Below, one piece after another: positions 1 through 8,075 of a stretch of DNA of 64,000 bases (positions are counted from its first letter, which is position 1; the number at the start of each line of letters is the position of its first letter). The notes under the pieces were generated by a model that saw only the letters and a program-made list of their open reading frames with translations, was not told where the DNA came from and did no database searches. The stretch is from positions 3,540,001 to 3,604,000 of the forward strand of contig NZ_BNJG01000001.1 of assembly GCF_016587375.1 (NCBI RefSeq), read 5' to 3'. The translations under genes were made by a program, and so were the position numbers. This DNA is from Ktedonobacter robiniae (lineage in GTDB: Bacteria; Chloroflexota; Ktedonobacteria; Ktedonobacterales; Ktedonobacteraceae).

Positions 1-1485
1 CTCTGGAAGGCGCTCATCAAGTATGTTGATGGGCAGAAACGAGCTGAGCAGCAGCTCAAAGCCAGCGAGGAGAACTTTCGCGTCCTTGCCGAGACCGTGC
101 CACAATTCGTGTGGACAGCCCAACCCGACGGCTCGCACGAGTACACGAACCAGCGCTGGCGTGACTACACTGGGTTCACGCCTGAACGAGTACAGAGATG
201 GGACGATCTCCAGTTCCTCCACCCCGATGATCGTGCAATGAATCAGGCTCTCTGGCGGCATGCTCTGGACACGGGAGAAAGATTTGAGTGCGAAGGACGC
301 CTCAGAAATGGTCAGACCGGAGTCTATCGCTGGGTCTTGACTCGCGCCATGCCGGTGCGCGATGAAGCAGGCCAGATCATCAAGTGGTTTGGCACCTGTA
401 CCGATATTGAGGACCAGAAGCGCATCGAGGAAGCCTTGCGTCAGAGTCAGGAACGTGTAAATGCCCTGATGAACTCCAACATCATTGGGATCAATGTCAT
501 CGAAGGGGAGCAGATCGTGGACGCTAACGACACCTTCCTGCGCATGACTGGTTATAACCGCGAAGACCTGCGGGCTGGATGCATAAACGTGATGCACATG
601 ACAGCTCCAGAAGATCGGGCACAGACCCAACAGGCCCATCAGGAACTGGCCGTCCGGCAGGCTCTGACCCCCTATGAGAAAGAGTACATCTGTCAAGATG
701 GCAGTCGCCTTCCGGTGCTAGTGGGTGGAGTCGTCTTACAGCATGATCCGTTCCAGGCCCTTGGCTTTGTGCTGGATAACTCAGCCCACAAGGAACTGGA
801 GCAGCGCAAAGATCACTTTCTGGGGATGGCCAGCCATGAACTCAAGACACCAATCGCGTCCTTAATGCTCCAAACGCAGCTGTTGCGAAAACAACTGGCA
901 AAACAAGACATTCAAAACGCAGATAGAGCGCTTTCCCGGATGGAGTCCCAACTCAATGCCGTCACCCGACTGGTTGGAGAGTTGCTCGACCTCTCCAAAA
1001 TTCAGGCGGGCAAGCTGGAGCATGCTCAGGAAACGGTGAACCTGGGCGATGTGCTTCAGGAGGTCATTGAGATCATGCAACAGACGCAGACGACCCATGC
1101 CATCGTCGTGCATCATGCCGAGCATCCTCCTCTTCTGATTGGGAATAAGGACCGCCTCGGCCAAGTGCTCCTGAACCTGATCAGCAACGCAATCAAATAT
1201 TCCCCGGGAGCCAACACGATAGAGGTTGCTATTGAGACCTCCGAAGAGTCCGTGATCCTCAGTGTGTGTGATCATGGCATCGGCATTCCACGAGAACAGC
1301 GCGAGAAAATCTTTGAGCGTTTCTATCGGGCAGTCGCTCCATATCAGCATGCCTTTCCCGGCTTAGGAATGGGCTTGTATATTGCCTCGGAGATCGTCAA
1401 GCACCATAGGGGAACCATCACGGTAGAGAGCGAAATGGGAAAAGGGTCGACCTTTCATGTGACGCTTCCCCGGAAAAGTCCATGA
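1..1485 (+). CDS. PAS-PAS sensor histidine kinase (5' end outside window)
   Basis: The frame is open from base 1, so the N-terminus lies outside the window and the first in-frame GTG (97) is internal. Two PAS domains are visible, about codons 30-140 (FRVLAETVPQFVW) and 152-260 (DANDTFLRMTGYNREDL), followed by a HisKA domain with the phospho-acceptor His at codon 279 (MASHELKTPIASL). The HATPase_c domain follows with N box (LLNLISNAIKYS), G1 (CDHGIGIP), F box (FERFYR) and G2 (GLGMGLYIA). No membrane segment is seen in the part present, so it looks cytosolic. It autophosphorylates and presumably passes phosphate to the receiver protein whose start lies 9 bases downstream. The signal sensed cannot be told from sequence. 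Confidence 0.93.
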   Translation, partial: LWKALIKYVDGQKRAEQQLKASEENFRVLAETVPQFVWTAQPDGSHEYTNQRWRDYTGFTPERVQRWDDLQFLHPDDRAMNQALWRHALDTGERFECEGRLRNGQTGVYRWVLTRAMPVRDEAGQIIKWFGTCTDIEDQKRIEEALRQSQERVNALMNSNIIGINVIEGEQIVDANDTFLRMTGYNREDLRAGCINVMHMTAPEDRAQTQQAHQELAVRQALTPYEKEYICQDGSRLPVLVGGVVLQHDPFQALGFVLDNSAHKELEQRKDHFLGMASHELKTPIASLMLQTQLLRKQLAKQDIQNADRALSRMESQLNAVTRLVGELLDLSKIQAGKLEHAQETVNLGDVLQEVIEIMQQTQTTHAIVVHHAEHPPLLIGNKDRLGQVLLNLISNAIKYSPGANTIEVAIETSEESVILSVCDHGIGIPREQREKIFERFYRAVAPYQHAFPGLGMGLYIASEIVKHHRGTITVESEMGKGSTFHVTLPRKSP

Positions 1486-1494
1486 GGAACGCAT

Positions 1495-1893
1495 ATGTGC
1501 ACTTTTCAACAATATGTATGTAGTGATATCTCTATCGCCAAAAGTATTCTCATTGTCGAAGATGATCCCATTCTTGGCAATCTCCTGCTGGAAGCGCTCC
1601 AGGAGGAGACGACTTGTCAAGGGCATCTTGTCCCAAGCGGCGAGATGGCGCTGAATATGCTTTCAACGATCACGCCTGAGTTGTTTCTGCTAGACTATCA
1701 CCTCCCTGGGATGAATGGGCTGGAACTCGCCGACCACCTGCAGCGTAGAGAAGGAGGTGAGCAAACACCCATTCTCCTCATGAGTGCCGATTTGCCACAA
1801 GAAAACGGCGCCCTGGGTCACCTCATAACGCTCCAGAAGCCCTTTGACTTGGATAAACTCCTGCAATTGATTGCAGAACTTCTTGCATCATAA
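1495..1893 (+). CDS. Single-domain response regulator (receiver only)
   Basis: This 132-residue protein is a stand-alone receiver domain: acidic pair in ILIVEDDP, phospho-acceptor Asp67 in FLLDYHLPGMNG, the conserved Ser in LLMSAD and the Lys in LQKPFD. It has no output domain, so it probably acts by protein contact or in a phosphorelay. The ATG at 1495 is preceded by GAGGA overlapping the end of the histidine kinase gene, which supports this start and co-translation with the kinase. About 16 residues precede the usual receiver start; their role is unknown. Confidence 0.9.
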   Translation: MCTFQQYVCSDISIAKSILIVEDDPILGNLLLEALQEETTCQGHLVPSGEMALNMLSTITPELFLLDYHLPGMNGLELADHLQRREGGEQTPILLMSADLPQENGALGHLITLQKPFDLDKLLQLIAELLAS

Positions 1894-1927
1894 GGACAAT
1901 GGTTCTTTGCCAGAAAGGGAGGGCATT

Positions 1928-2036
1928 GTGACACTCCGCTTGGGCTAAAGCCCAGTGGCTTCTTGCTTCAACGGGAGCGGTGACTCACTCCCATGAGGTT
2001 GCCCCGCTGCCTCGGGCGACCGGTGGTTCGTCGCCC
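1928..2036 (-). mobile_element. Orphan IS200/IS605 (IS1341-type) right end with omega-RNA-like scaffold
   Basis: Read on the minus strand, 1957-1972 is GTTGAAGCAAGAAGCC, the block I recall as conserved at the right end of TnpB-only IS200/IS605 elements. It is followed by a hairpin (TGGGCTTTAGCCCA, 1941-1954) and ends in GTGTCAC (1928-1934). Upstream on the same strand are two more stems: GGGCGACGAACC...GGTCGCCC (about 2013-2036) and GGGAG...CTCCC (about 1973-1995). This order matches the 3' end of TnpB elements, where the omega RNA scaffold ends at the element boundary and the guide is the flanking DNA (here the bases just below 1928). No tnpB or left end is present. The motif match is from memory; a covariance-model search would decide. 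Confidence 0.6.
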
Positions 2037-2052
2037 GTCAGTTCCGCCGCAA

Positions 2053-2106
2053 GCAAAGAGCAAAAGCACCAGAGTCTTGATTGACTCTGGTGCTTTTGCT
2101 CTTTGC
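2053..2106. terminator. 24-bp perfect inverted repeat, 6-base loop
   Basis: Arms 2053-2076 and 2083-2106 are perfect complements around the loop TTGATT. The outer arm is A-rich on one side and T-rich on the other (gcaaagagcaaaag / cttttgctctttgc), so it could act in both directions. It lies between convergent genes, next to the TnpB-type relic, and could instead be a small inserted repeat. Confidence 0.6.
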
Positions 2107-2290
2107 CGCCATTGCCAGGCAGGCGCCTTTGCCCGCGACTGGATGCTGGAGAAGCAGGCCAGACTCCTCAGCCTCTCGGCTATGCGGCGCAAGGGTGTCC
2201 AGCGCCCTATCGAAGAGGTCGGGCACAGGATGCGCAAGATGCTCTAGCCCTCAAGCACCTCAAAGGTGACGTCACGGAACCAGACCTGGC

Positions 2291-3487
2291 CTATCGCTCG
2301 CCTTTGTAGCGTGATGCCTCCTTCTTTCCAGTATGCCAGGAGACATTGCGCCAGTGGAATTTAGGCAACCAGCGATTCGGCTTTCCTTCAACAGCATCGG
2401 CGATCAATCCACCTAGTACCGGCGCAAATTTGAACCCATGCCCACTGTCTCCTGTCGCTACAGTGAGGCCTGCGCATTGAGGATGACGATCAATCCAGAA
2501 GTCACCATCGGGCGTGTCAACGTAGAGGCAACGGCGGGTACTCACGATAGGTGCGTCTTGTAGCGCGGGGAAAGTAGCAGCCAGGAACATTCGTAACTGT
2601 TCTATATCACTGCTGATCACGACTCGCTCATCCTGCTCAGGGTGAAGCACCTGCCCTACTCCGTGATTACCTATTTTGATGACTCCTTCACGTGGATGAA
2701 GAGGGAAGCCATACCAGCCAGTGCGACCAATATCGGCAGTAAAAACGACAAAATTCGGTGGGGTAAAAAGATTGGGATCGGTTGGCTTGAGGTGAAATAC
2801 AGGATGTCCAGTCGCCTTCACGAAGGGAGTGAGGTCTGGAACAAGGAGAGAGGACCATGCCCCAGAGGCAACTACAACATGCTCAGCGTGAAAGGTACTT
2901 CCAGTATAAGTACGCACGCCCCGCACATGTTGATTCTCTTTGAGCAAGGCTTCGACCTTTTGGCCTGGATACAGGTCGATCCCTTGGGTCTGGGTAAGCT
3001 GGGCCAGGGCAGCTATCACGCGACCGCTTTCCGCATAGCCTCCCTGGGCATGAAAGAAACCATCGGCGAAGGCCCTAGCTTTCCAGGCCGGAAAGCGGTG
3101 TGTGATAGTATCCTCTGTGAGACGCTCAGGAGTATGTCCCCGTTTGCGTAGCAGATGATAGCTTTCGTACTCGAACTCGCCAGGTGACATAGGTGCGCGC
3201 GTCAGCATAGTTACACCGACGTCATGGAAGAGCGTCTCACCTAACATCTCATTCCATTGAAGCCAGCCCTGGTATGCTTGTTCCGCCAGTTCCATATATG
3301 CTTCATCCGAACCATATTCCATGCGCACAATTTTACTAATGTCTGTAGAAGCGGCTAAGGGATGTGGCAGAGGGCCGGGATCAATAACAGCAACACGATA
3401 TCCACGCCTCTTCATTTCCAGGGCAGTCGTCAAGCCGAAAACGCCAGCGCCGACCACAAGAAGATCATATGCATTCTCTGTGAGCAT
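2291..3487 (-). CDS. FAD-dependent oxidase, sarcosine oxidase / N-methyltryptophan oxidase-like
   Basis: This 398-residue protein has the length of monomeric sarcosine oxidase. The N-terminus carries the FAD-binding Rossmann motif VVGAGVFGLTTALE (about residues 11-24), followed by the family segment STDISKIVRMEYG. Cys320 in RRCLYVDTPDGDFWID aligns with the cysteine that binds FAD covalently in monomeric sarcosine oxidase, and HGFKFAPVLG near the C-terminus matches the Lys-containing active-site motif. It probably oxidises a secondary or N-methylated amino acid to the imine with release of H2O2, in the cytosol. The ATG at 3487 has AGGAT upstream. It stands alone; the neighbours give no substrate. 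Confidence 0.87.
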   Translation of the reverse strand: MLTENAYDLLVVGAGVFGLTTALEMKRRGYRVAVIDPGPLPHPLAASTDISKIVRMEYGSDEAYMELAEQAYQGWLQWNEMLGETLFHDVGVTMLTRAPMSPGEFEYESYHLLRKRGHTPERLTEDTITHRFPAWKARAFADGFFHAQGGYAESGRVIAALAQLTQTQGIDLYPGQKVEALLKENQHVRGVRTYTGSTFHAEHVVVASGAWSSLLVPDLTPFVKATGHPVFHLKPTDPNLFTPPNFVVFTADIGRTGWYGFPLHPREGVIKIGNHGVGQVLHPEQDERVVISSDIEQLRMFLAATFPALQDAPIVSTRRCLYVDTPDGDFWIDRHPQCAGLTVATGDSGHGFKFAPVLGGLIADAVEGKPNRWLPKFHWRNVSWHTGKKEASRYKGER

Positions 3488-3737
3488 CTATAAATCCTAT
3501 CCTTAGTGCATGGGAGTGCGTCCTTCATGCGCTCCTGTTACTATTCCCCATTCCAAAAGTATAGCATAGGCTGGCTGCTCTCCGTGTTGCATAAGCGCGC
3601 ACTCACAAAAGCCGCGGCGAGAAAGCCCCGCTCATTGATGCTTGATTCCTACCCATATCTTTTTGAATGGTCTTCACAAGGATGAGTTTGTGAAACACTC
3701 AACATGAGGAGTTGGCCTCTTGTGCTGCTCCACCTAT

Positions 3738-5984
3738 CTAGCGCAAATAGTGGCTTGTCAGCGAATGCGTCGCATTGAGCAATTCTTGTGGCGTACCTTC
3801 AAAGATGACTGAGCCTCCCTTATTGCCACCCTCAGGACCCATGTCAATGATCCAATCGGCGTTGCGAATCACATCCAGATGGTGTTCAATCACAATCACA
3901 GTATTGCCACCATCGACCAACCGGTTCATAATGGTAAGCAGGTGCCCAATATCCGATAAGTGCAGGCCGGTCGTTGGCTCATCCATAACGTAGATACTGC
4001 CTTGCTTATGGAGTTCGCTGGCCAACTTCAAGCGCTGGCATTCGCCGCCAGAGAGGGTGCTCAAGGGCTGGCCGAGGGTCAGATAGTCCAATCCAACATC
4101 GCTCATCGCCTGGAGCTTTGACTGCACATCTTTGATTGTGAAAAACGCGAGCGCCTGCTGGATCGTCATGCTCAGGATATCTGTAATGGTTTTTCCATGG
4201 AAGGTGTAGCCCAGCACTTCGTCCTTAAAGCGCTTCCCGCCACACACCTCGCAAGGAAGTTTGACCCCCTCAAGAAAGCCCAGATCATTGTAGGTAACGC
4301 CAAGTCCTTTGCAATTGGAGCAGGCCCCCTTCGAGTTGAAACTGAATAGACCAGCGTCGACGCGGTTGACCGCCGCAAAGGCTTTGCGCACATCATCCAT
4401 GATACCGGTATAGGTAGCCGGGTTAGAACGGCTAGAGATGCCTACTGGCGACTGGTCAATCACCACGGCCTCCGGATGCTGGCGAAGGAATGCTTCATTG
4501 ATCAACGAACTCTTGCCCGAACCAGCCACGCCAGTGACGACCGTCAAGACGCCGGCGGGAATGTCTACACTGACATCCTTCAGATTATTCGCTCTGGCAT
4601 GGATAATTGGCAAGGTTCCACGGGACTGCCGAAACGTCTCCTTGATCGGTCTTTGAAACTGCAAATGGTTGCCAGTGAGAGTGTCTGCTTTGAGCAGGCC
4701 TGCAAAGTCGCCCTCATACACTACCTGACCTCCTTCGCTCCCAGCGCGCGGCCCCATATCCACAAGGTAATCCGCGATTTTCATGACATCGGGGTCATGC
4801 TCTACCACTATCACTGTATTACCCTTATCTCGTAAGTTCTCCAGTTGCTCGTTCAAACGGTGAACATCGCGCGGGTGTAAGCCGACACTGGGTTCGTCAA
4901 AAATATACATGACATCTACCAGGCTCCCGTTGAGGTGCTTGACCATCTTCACACGCTGTGATTCACCGCCCGAGAGAGTGTCAGTTGGGCGATCCAGGCT
5001 CAGATATTCTAGACCAATATCCACCAGGTGCTGCAACCGCTCCGTCAGCGTGCGGATGACAGGGGTTGCCGCTGGCTCTTCAATGGTCTGTATCACCCCT
5101 ACCAACTCACCAACCTCCATCGCCGACAGTTCGGCGATGGTATGCCCATTGATCTTGCAACTGAGCGCCGCTTGATTGAGTCGCGTGCCCTTGCAAAGCG
5201 GGCAGGGACCGAGTCTCAAGAGAGGCTCGACCTGTTGGCGGGTGCGCTCGGAGAGGGTTTGAATATCCCTGGTGATAAATTTACGATTAAATTTGAAGAG
5301 TAAGCCCTCGTAGGTCGCATTCATCTCTTTGTTACCAATGGCCAGCTTGTACTTTCGCGGTTCGCTGTTGAGCAACAGGTCCATTTCCTCAGGAGTGTAA
5401 TCGGCCAGTTGTTTGTCATTGTCAAATAAGCCAGAGCGAATATAAAGATCGCGTTCCCAGCCAGCCAATCCCGGAGCGATGACAGCCCCCTCATTCAATG
5501 ACCTGGTCATGTCGACAAGCGCCTTCGGGTCTATCCCTATCTTGCGGCCAAGGCCATTACACTCCAGGCACATCCCTTGAGGGTCGTTGAAGGAAAACGC
5601 ATTGGCGTAACCCACGTGTGGTGTACCGATGCGCGAAAAGAGCAGGCGTAGCACAGGCGCAATATCGGTGACCGTTCCTACTGTCGAGTGCGATCCACCA
5701 CCCAGGCGTTTCTGATCCACAATTACGGCCATGCTCAGATTCTCAATCGCATCGGTGTCCGGGAGGGGGTAGCGCGGCAGAAAGTTGCGAATGAACATAC
5801 TGAAATTCTCAAATAAGAGTCGTTGCGCTTCTTGAGCAATGGTGTCAAATACCACGGATGATTTTCCTGAACCAGACACTCCGGTAAAGATGATGATTTT
5901 GCGCTTGGGTAGCCGTAACGAGACCTCTTGGAGGTTGTTCTCGCGTGCACCACGAATTTCAATATATTCTTGAGACATAGTCAT
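3738..5984 (-). CDS. Short UvrA paralogue (UvrA2/DrrC-like ABC ATPase)
   Basis: This 748-residue tandem ABC ATPase resembles UvrA: first Walker A GVSGSGKSS (35-43), second GVAGSGKSS (about 485), signature motifs LSGGESQRV and LSGGECQRL, and a zinc module CSNCKGLG...CEVCGG. Canonical UvrA is about 940 residues. Here the text runs straight from STVGTVTDIAPVLRLLFSRIG to AFSFNDPQGMC, so the first zinc module and the UvrB-binding domain are missing. That architecture is known for UvrA2 and for DrrC-type drug-resistance paralogues, so it probably binds DNA or displaces intercalators rather than loading UvrB. The first ATG has AGAGGA 8 bases upstream; a second ATG two codons later is possible. It is monocistronic here. 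Confidence 0.9.
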   Translation of the reverse strand: MTMSQEYIEIRGARENNLQEVSLRLPKRKIIIFTGVSGSGKSSVVFDTIAQEAQRLLFENFSMFIRNFLPRYPLPDTDAIENLSMAVIVDQKRLGGGSHSTVGTVTDIAPVLRLLFSRIGTPHVGYANAFSFNDPQGMCLECNGLGRKIGIDPKALVDMTRSLNEGAVIAPGLAGWERDLYIRSGLFDNDKQLADYTPEEMDLLLNSEPRKYKLAIGNKEMNATYEGLLFKFNRKFITRDIQTLSERTRQQVEPLLRLGPCPLCKGTRLNQAALSCKINGHTIAELSAMEVGELVGVIQTIEEPAATPVIRTLTERLQHLVDIGLEYLSLDRPTDTLSGGESQRVKMVKHLNGSLVDVMYIFDEPSVGLHPRDVHRLNEQLENLRDKGNTVIVVEHDPDVMKIADYLVDMGPRAGSEGGQVVYEGDFAGLLKADTLTGNHLQFQRPIKETFRQSRGTLPIIHARANNLKDVSVDIPAGVLTVVTGVAGSGKSSLINEAFLRQHPEAVVIDQSPVGISSRSNPATYTGIMDDVRKAFAAVNRVDAGLFSFNSKGACSNCKGLGVTYNDLGFLEGVKLPCEVCGGKRFKDEVLGYTFHGKTITDILSMTIQQALAFFTIKDVQSKLQAMSDVGLDYLTLGQPLSTLSGGECQRLKLASELHKQGSIYVMDEPTTGLHLSDIGHLLTIMNRLVDGGNTVIVIEHHLDVIRNADWIIDMGPEGGNKGGSVIFEGTPQELLNATHSLTSHYLR

Positions 5985-6389
5985 AGAAGCTTCCTCTTAT
6001 ATTGCTAGAATAGTGACAGTTGTAGTTTGCAACCAGGAGGTGTTTGAGCCTTGATGCCAGCAATCCTTCGCACTGACGTTTCTGCTCTTTCCGCACAGAC
6101 AATCAGTATAGCAGAGGTGGAGAGGCAAAACTTCTCCTTTCTTGCGATTTTTCAGGAAACATATATTGACCTACCTCAGCTCAGGGGCCATTACATTCTA
6201 TGGGGGTGAGGAGTATCGCGATCTTCTTTAGTCTAAAACAATATACCTGCCATCTTCTATCAGGTTTCCGGCAGGTTCGGGTGTCAAATTGACAATAGGG
6301 TTACATATCGAGATGAGAGACAAAAGGCTCCGGGCATCGCGATAAAAATGCCCGGAAGCCTTCCAGAATGGGGCGAGGAGAAGGTTGGG
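5985..6389. other. 405-base intergenic region
   Basis: It lies between the uvrA-like start and the end of the binding-protein gene, both on the minus strand. It holds the binding-protein terminator (6325-6361) and should contain the promoter of the uvrA-like gene, but no clear -35/-10 pair could be picked. No gene is seen. Confidence 0.5.
6325..6361 (-). terminator. Intrinsic terminator of the amino-acid-binding lipoprotein gene
   Basis: On the minus strand an 8-bp GC-rich stem (ATGCCCGG/CCGGGCAT) continues after a one-base bulge with 5 more pairs and is followed by TTTTG. It starts about 30 bases after the stop codon at 6390, as expected for a rho-independent terminator. Confidence 0.75.
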
Positions 6390-7736
6390 TTACTTGGCGG
6401 CCACCTGGTCTACGAACTTCCAGGTATCTTTGCCGTTGACATTAGCAACTTGCCAGACGGAGATGACCTTATTGGTCGTATCGCCGTTTTCGGTGAAGTT
6501 GTGGTGGCCAGTAACGCCGTTATAATCTGTTTTTTGCATCGCTGCGATGACGGCCTCACGGAAAGATTTGCTGCCGGCGGCATCATTGGAGTCTTTAGGT
6601 GTTTGAGCACCGTCGGCGAGGGCTCGTTTGATCGCTTGCAGCAGGATATTCATGCAGTCGTAGCCAGCAGCGCTATATGCTCCATAATCGTTCTCGCCAT
6701 ATATGCGATTGTAGCGTGTGATAAAGTCTTTCGCCGAGGGGAGTACGGTTTCATTCACCTTGGCGATGGTGGCGAAGGTTGGACCACCCGTTGAGCCGAC
6801 GACCTGGGCGAAGACCGGGTTTTCGATGCCGTCGCCACCACCAAAGGCCAGGCTAGCGGTTCCAGAGTCGTTGAGCAGTTGTTGGCGTAACTGGGTACCA
6901 CCCTGACTATCGGTGCCACCGTAGAATACCAGGTCGGGTTTAGCGCTTTTAATATTAGCAATGGTGCCACCATAGTCATTGCTTTTCTGCTTGCTTTCGC
7001 GGTTCCCTACGAGTTGCCCTCCCAGTTTTTGCCACTCGTTGCTAAAGATGTTTGCCAGTCCAACACCATAAACTGTCGTATCGTCTATAACGTAGACTTT
7101 CCTATAGTTTCTTTTCTGGTACAGGTAATCCGCCAGGACTGATCCCTGGTGATCGTCCGTCGTCGCGATGCGGAAATAGGTTACCTTTCCAGTTGGGCGC
7201 AGTATGGGCACTTTATCCTGTGCCCCGGTGCAGTTAACCGAGGGTCCGCGTTGTGTCAGACAGGTATTGGTGTTGGAAGGGCTAATTAAGGTAATGGGGG
7301 CTTGATTGGCAATGGGCATCTCCGCCTGTGCTACTGAACTATTAAATGGCCCTACTATGCCTGCCACGAGGGCATCATTAATCAGCGCGGTAACATTATT
7401 CTTTCCCATATCAGGATCAAAGGTTCCCTGAGCTCCAACGTCGTCTTTGGGAACAAAGACGATGTTATATCCAGGGATCAGATGCTGCGCATTTGCTTCC
7501 TGGACTGCCATCTCTGCCCCATCCTGCGCGGGCTTGCCATTGGGGGTATCCTGTCCCGACACCGGGAAATCAGTGGCTACTTTGATGGTTGTGGAGCCTT
7601 TGCCGCCTTTTTGGCTTCCCGTGGCGACTGCGGGTCCGCAGGCGGTGAGGAGCAGGAGCAGTATACCAAGACTCACTATTGTAGTATTTTTCCAGGTACT
7701 GGTATGCGACTGCTGCCGTTGTCCACCGATTCTCAT
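6390..7736 (-). CDS. Branched-chain amino acid ABC transporter substrate-binding lipoprotein (orphan)
   Basis: From the ATG at 7736 the protein has 448 residues. A signal peptide ends in a lipobox (LLLLLTACG), then a type-I periplasmic-binding fold of the Leu/Ile/Val family: ATDFPVSGQDTPNGKPAQDG, the Ser-rich site IANQAPITLISPSNTN, and YGVGLANIFSNEWQKLGGQ. It would be lipid-anchored outside the membrane and capture an amino acid or related ligand. A longer reading from a TTG at 7769 is possible, but AAAGGAGG stands 10 bases before the ATG at 7736. No permease or ATPase gene lies beside it, so it must work with a transporter elsewhere or serve as a sensor. A 14-bp inverted repeat sits directly upstream of the ribosome binding site. 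Confidence 0.88.
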   Translation of the reverse strand: MRIGGQRQQSHTSTWKNTTIVSLGILLLLLTACGPAVATGSQKGGKGSTTIKVATDFPVSGQDTPNGKPAQDGAEMAVQEANAQHLIPGYNIVFVPKDDVGAQGTFDPDMGKNNVTALINDALVAGIVGPFNSSVAQAEMPIANQAPITLISPSNTNTCLTQRGPSVNCTGAQDKVPILRPTGKVTYFRIATTDDHQGSVLADYLYQKRNYRKVYVIDDTTVYGVGLANIFSNEWQKLGGQLVGNRESKQKSNDYGGTIANIKSAKPDLVFYGGTDSQGGTQLRQQLLNDSGTASLAFGGGDGIENPVFAQVVGSTGGPTFATIAKVNETVLPSAKDFITRYNRIYGENDYGAYSAAGYDCMNILLQAIKRALADGAQTPKDSNDAAGSKSFREAVIAAMQKTDYNGVTGHHNFTENGDTTNKVISVWQVANVNGKDTWKFVDQVAAK

Positions 7737-7754
7737 ATTGCCTTTGCCTCCTTT

Positions 7755-7793
7755 AAAAGTAATGATCAAAAATCAATTATGATCATTACTTTT
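7755..7793. promoter_or_regulatory. 14-bp perfect inverted repeat just upstream of the binding-protein RBS
   Basis: Arms 7755-7768 (aaaagtaatgatca) and 7780-7793 are perfect complements with 11 bases between them. The inner arm abuts the AAAGGAGG ribosome binding site (7747-7754). It could be a repressor operator, or an mRNA hairpin that shields or stabilises the leader. This is inferred from position only. Confidence 0.45.
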
Positions 7794-7998
7794 GAGTATA
7801 AAAAGAGTAAGAGGCGTTGTCAAGGTGTGTGCACGCGACATCATCCATAATTTGGTATCGTCACCTTATTTATAAAAACGAGAGATGCTGATGAACTATA
7901 AGGAAAAAGAAGTTTGAAAGGCAATGAGAAGTGGGGCGGTTGGAGTGGTGGTGCGACATGGAAGACTCGGCCAGGGCCTTCCATGTGGGTACTTCCAT

Positions 7999-8064
7999 TC
8001 AGGACGCACTGGATCTGGTACTGGCGCCCGGATGGAGGCGCAGGCGGATTCGGTTCAATCTCAC
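7999..8064 (-). pseudogene. Degenerate start of a second copy of the YPRAWRERYEEE-type membrane protein
   Basis: Immediately after the stop of the PadR-membrane gene the minus strand repeats that gene's internal start region. Bases 8035-8077 and 9324-9366 agree except for about six positions, including the ribosome binding site AAAGGAAAGGTA. Here the start is GTG (8064) and the reading goes VRLNRIRLRLHPGAS before a stop after 21 codons, against MRLNRTFLRLYPRAW in the intact gene. It looks like what is left of a tandem duplicate. Confidence 0.6.
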
Positions 8065-8075
8065 GTACCTTTCCT

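Larger units (their letters stand above)
1894..2290. other. Gene-free 397-base scar between convergent genes
   Basis: No convincing gene lies between the receiver gene and the flavoenzyme gene. The left part holds the TnpB-type right-end relic and the middle a 24-bp perfect hairpin, both listed separately. On the minus strand at about 2246-2290, in a frame different from the flavoenzyme, one can read GQVWFRDVTFEVLEG and then a stop. This resembles the tail of some beta-sandwich proteins and may be a stray 3' fragment, but it is too short to call. The stretch looks like a site of past insertions and deletions. Confidence 0.5.

Noticed and set aside
862..1350. A 162-codon minus-strand frame opposite the histidine kinase
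   Set aside because: It overlaps the HisKA and HATPase motifs, which are unmistakable on the plus strand.
2246..2290. Minus-strand reading GQVWFRDVTFEVLEG followed by a stop, as a gene fragment
   Set aside because: It looks like a protein tail but overlaps the end of the flavoenzyme frame and is too short to separate from chance.
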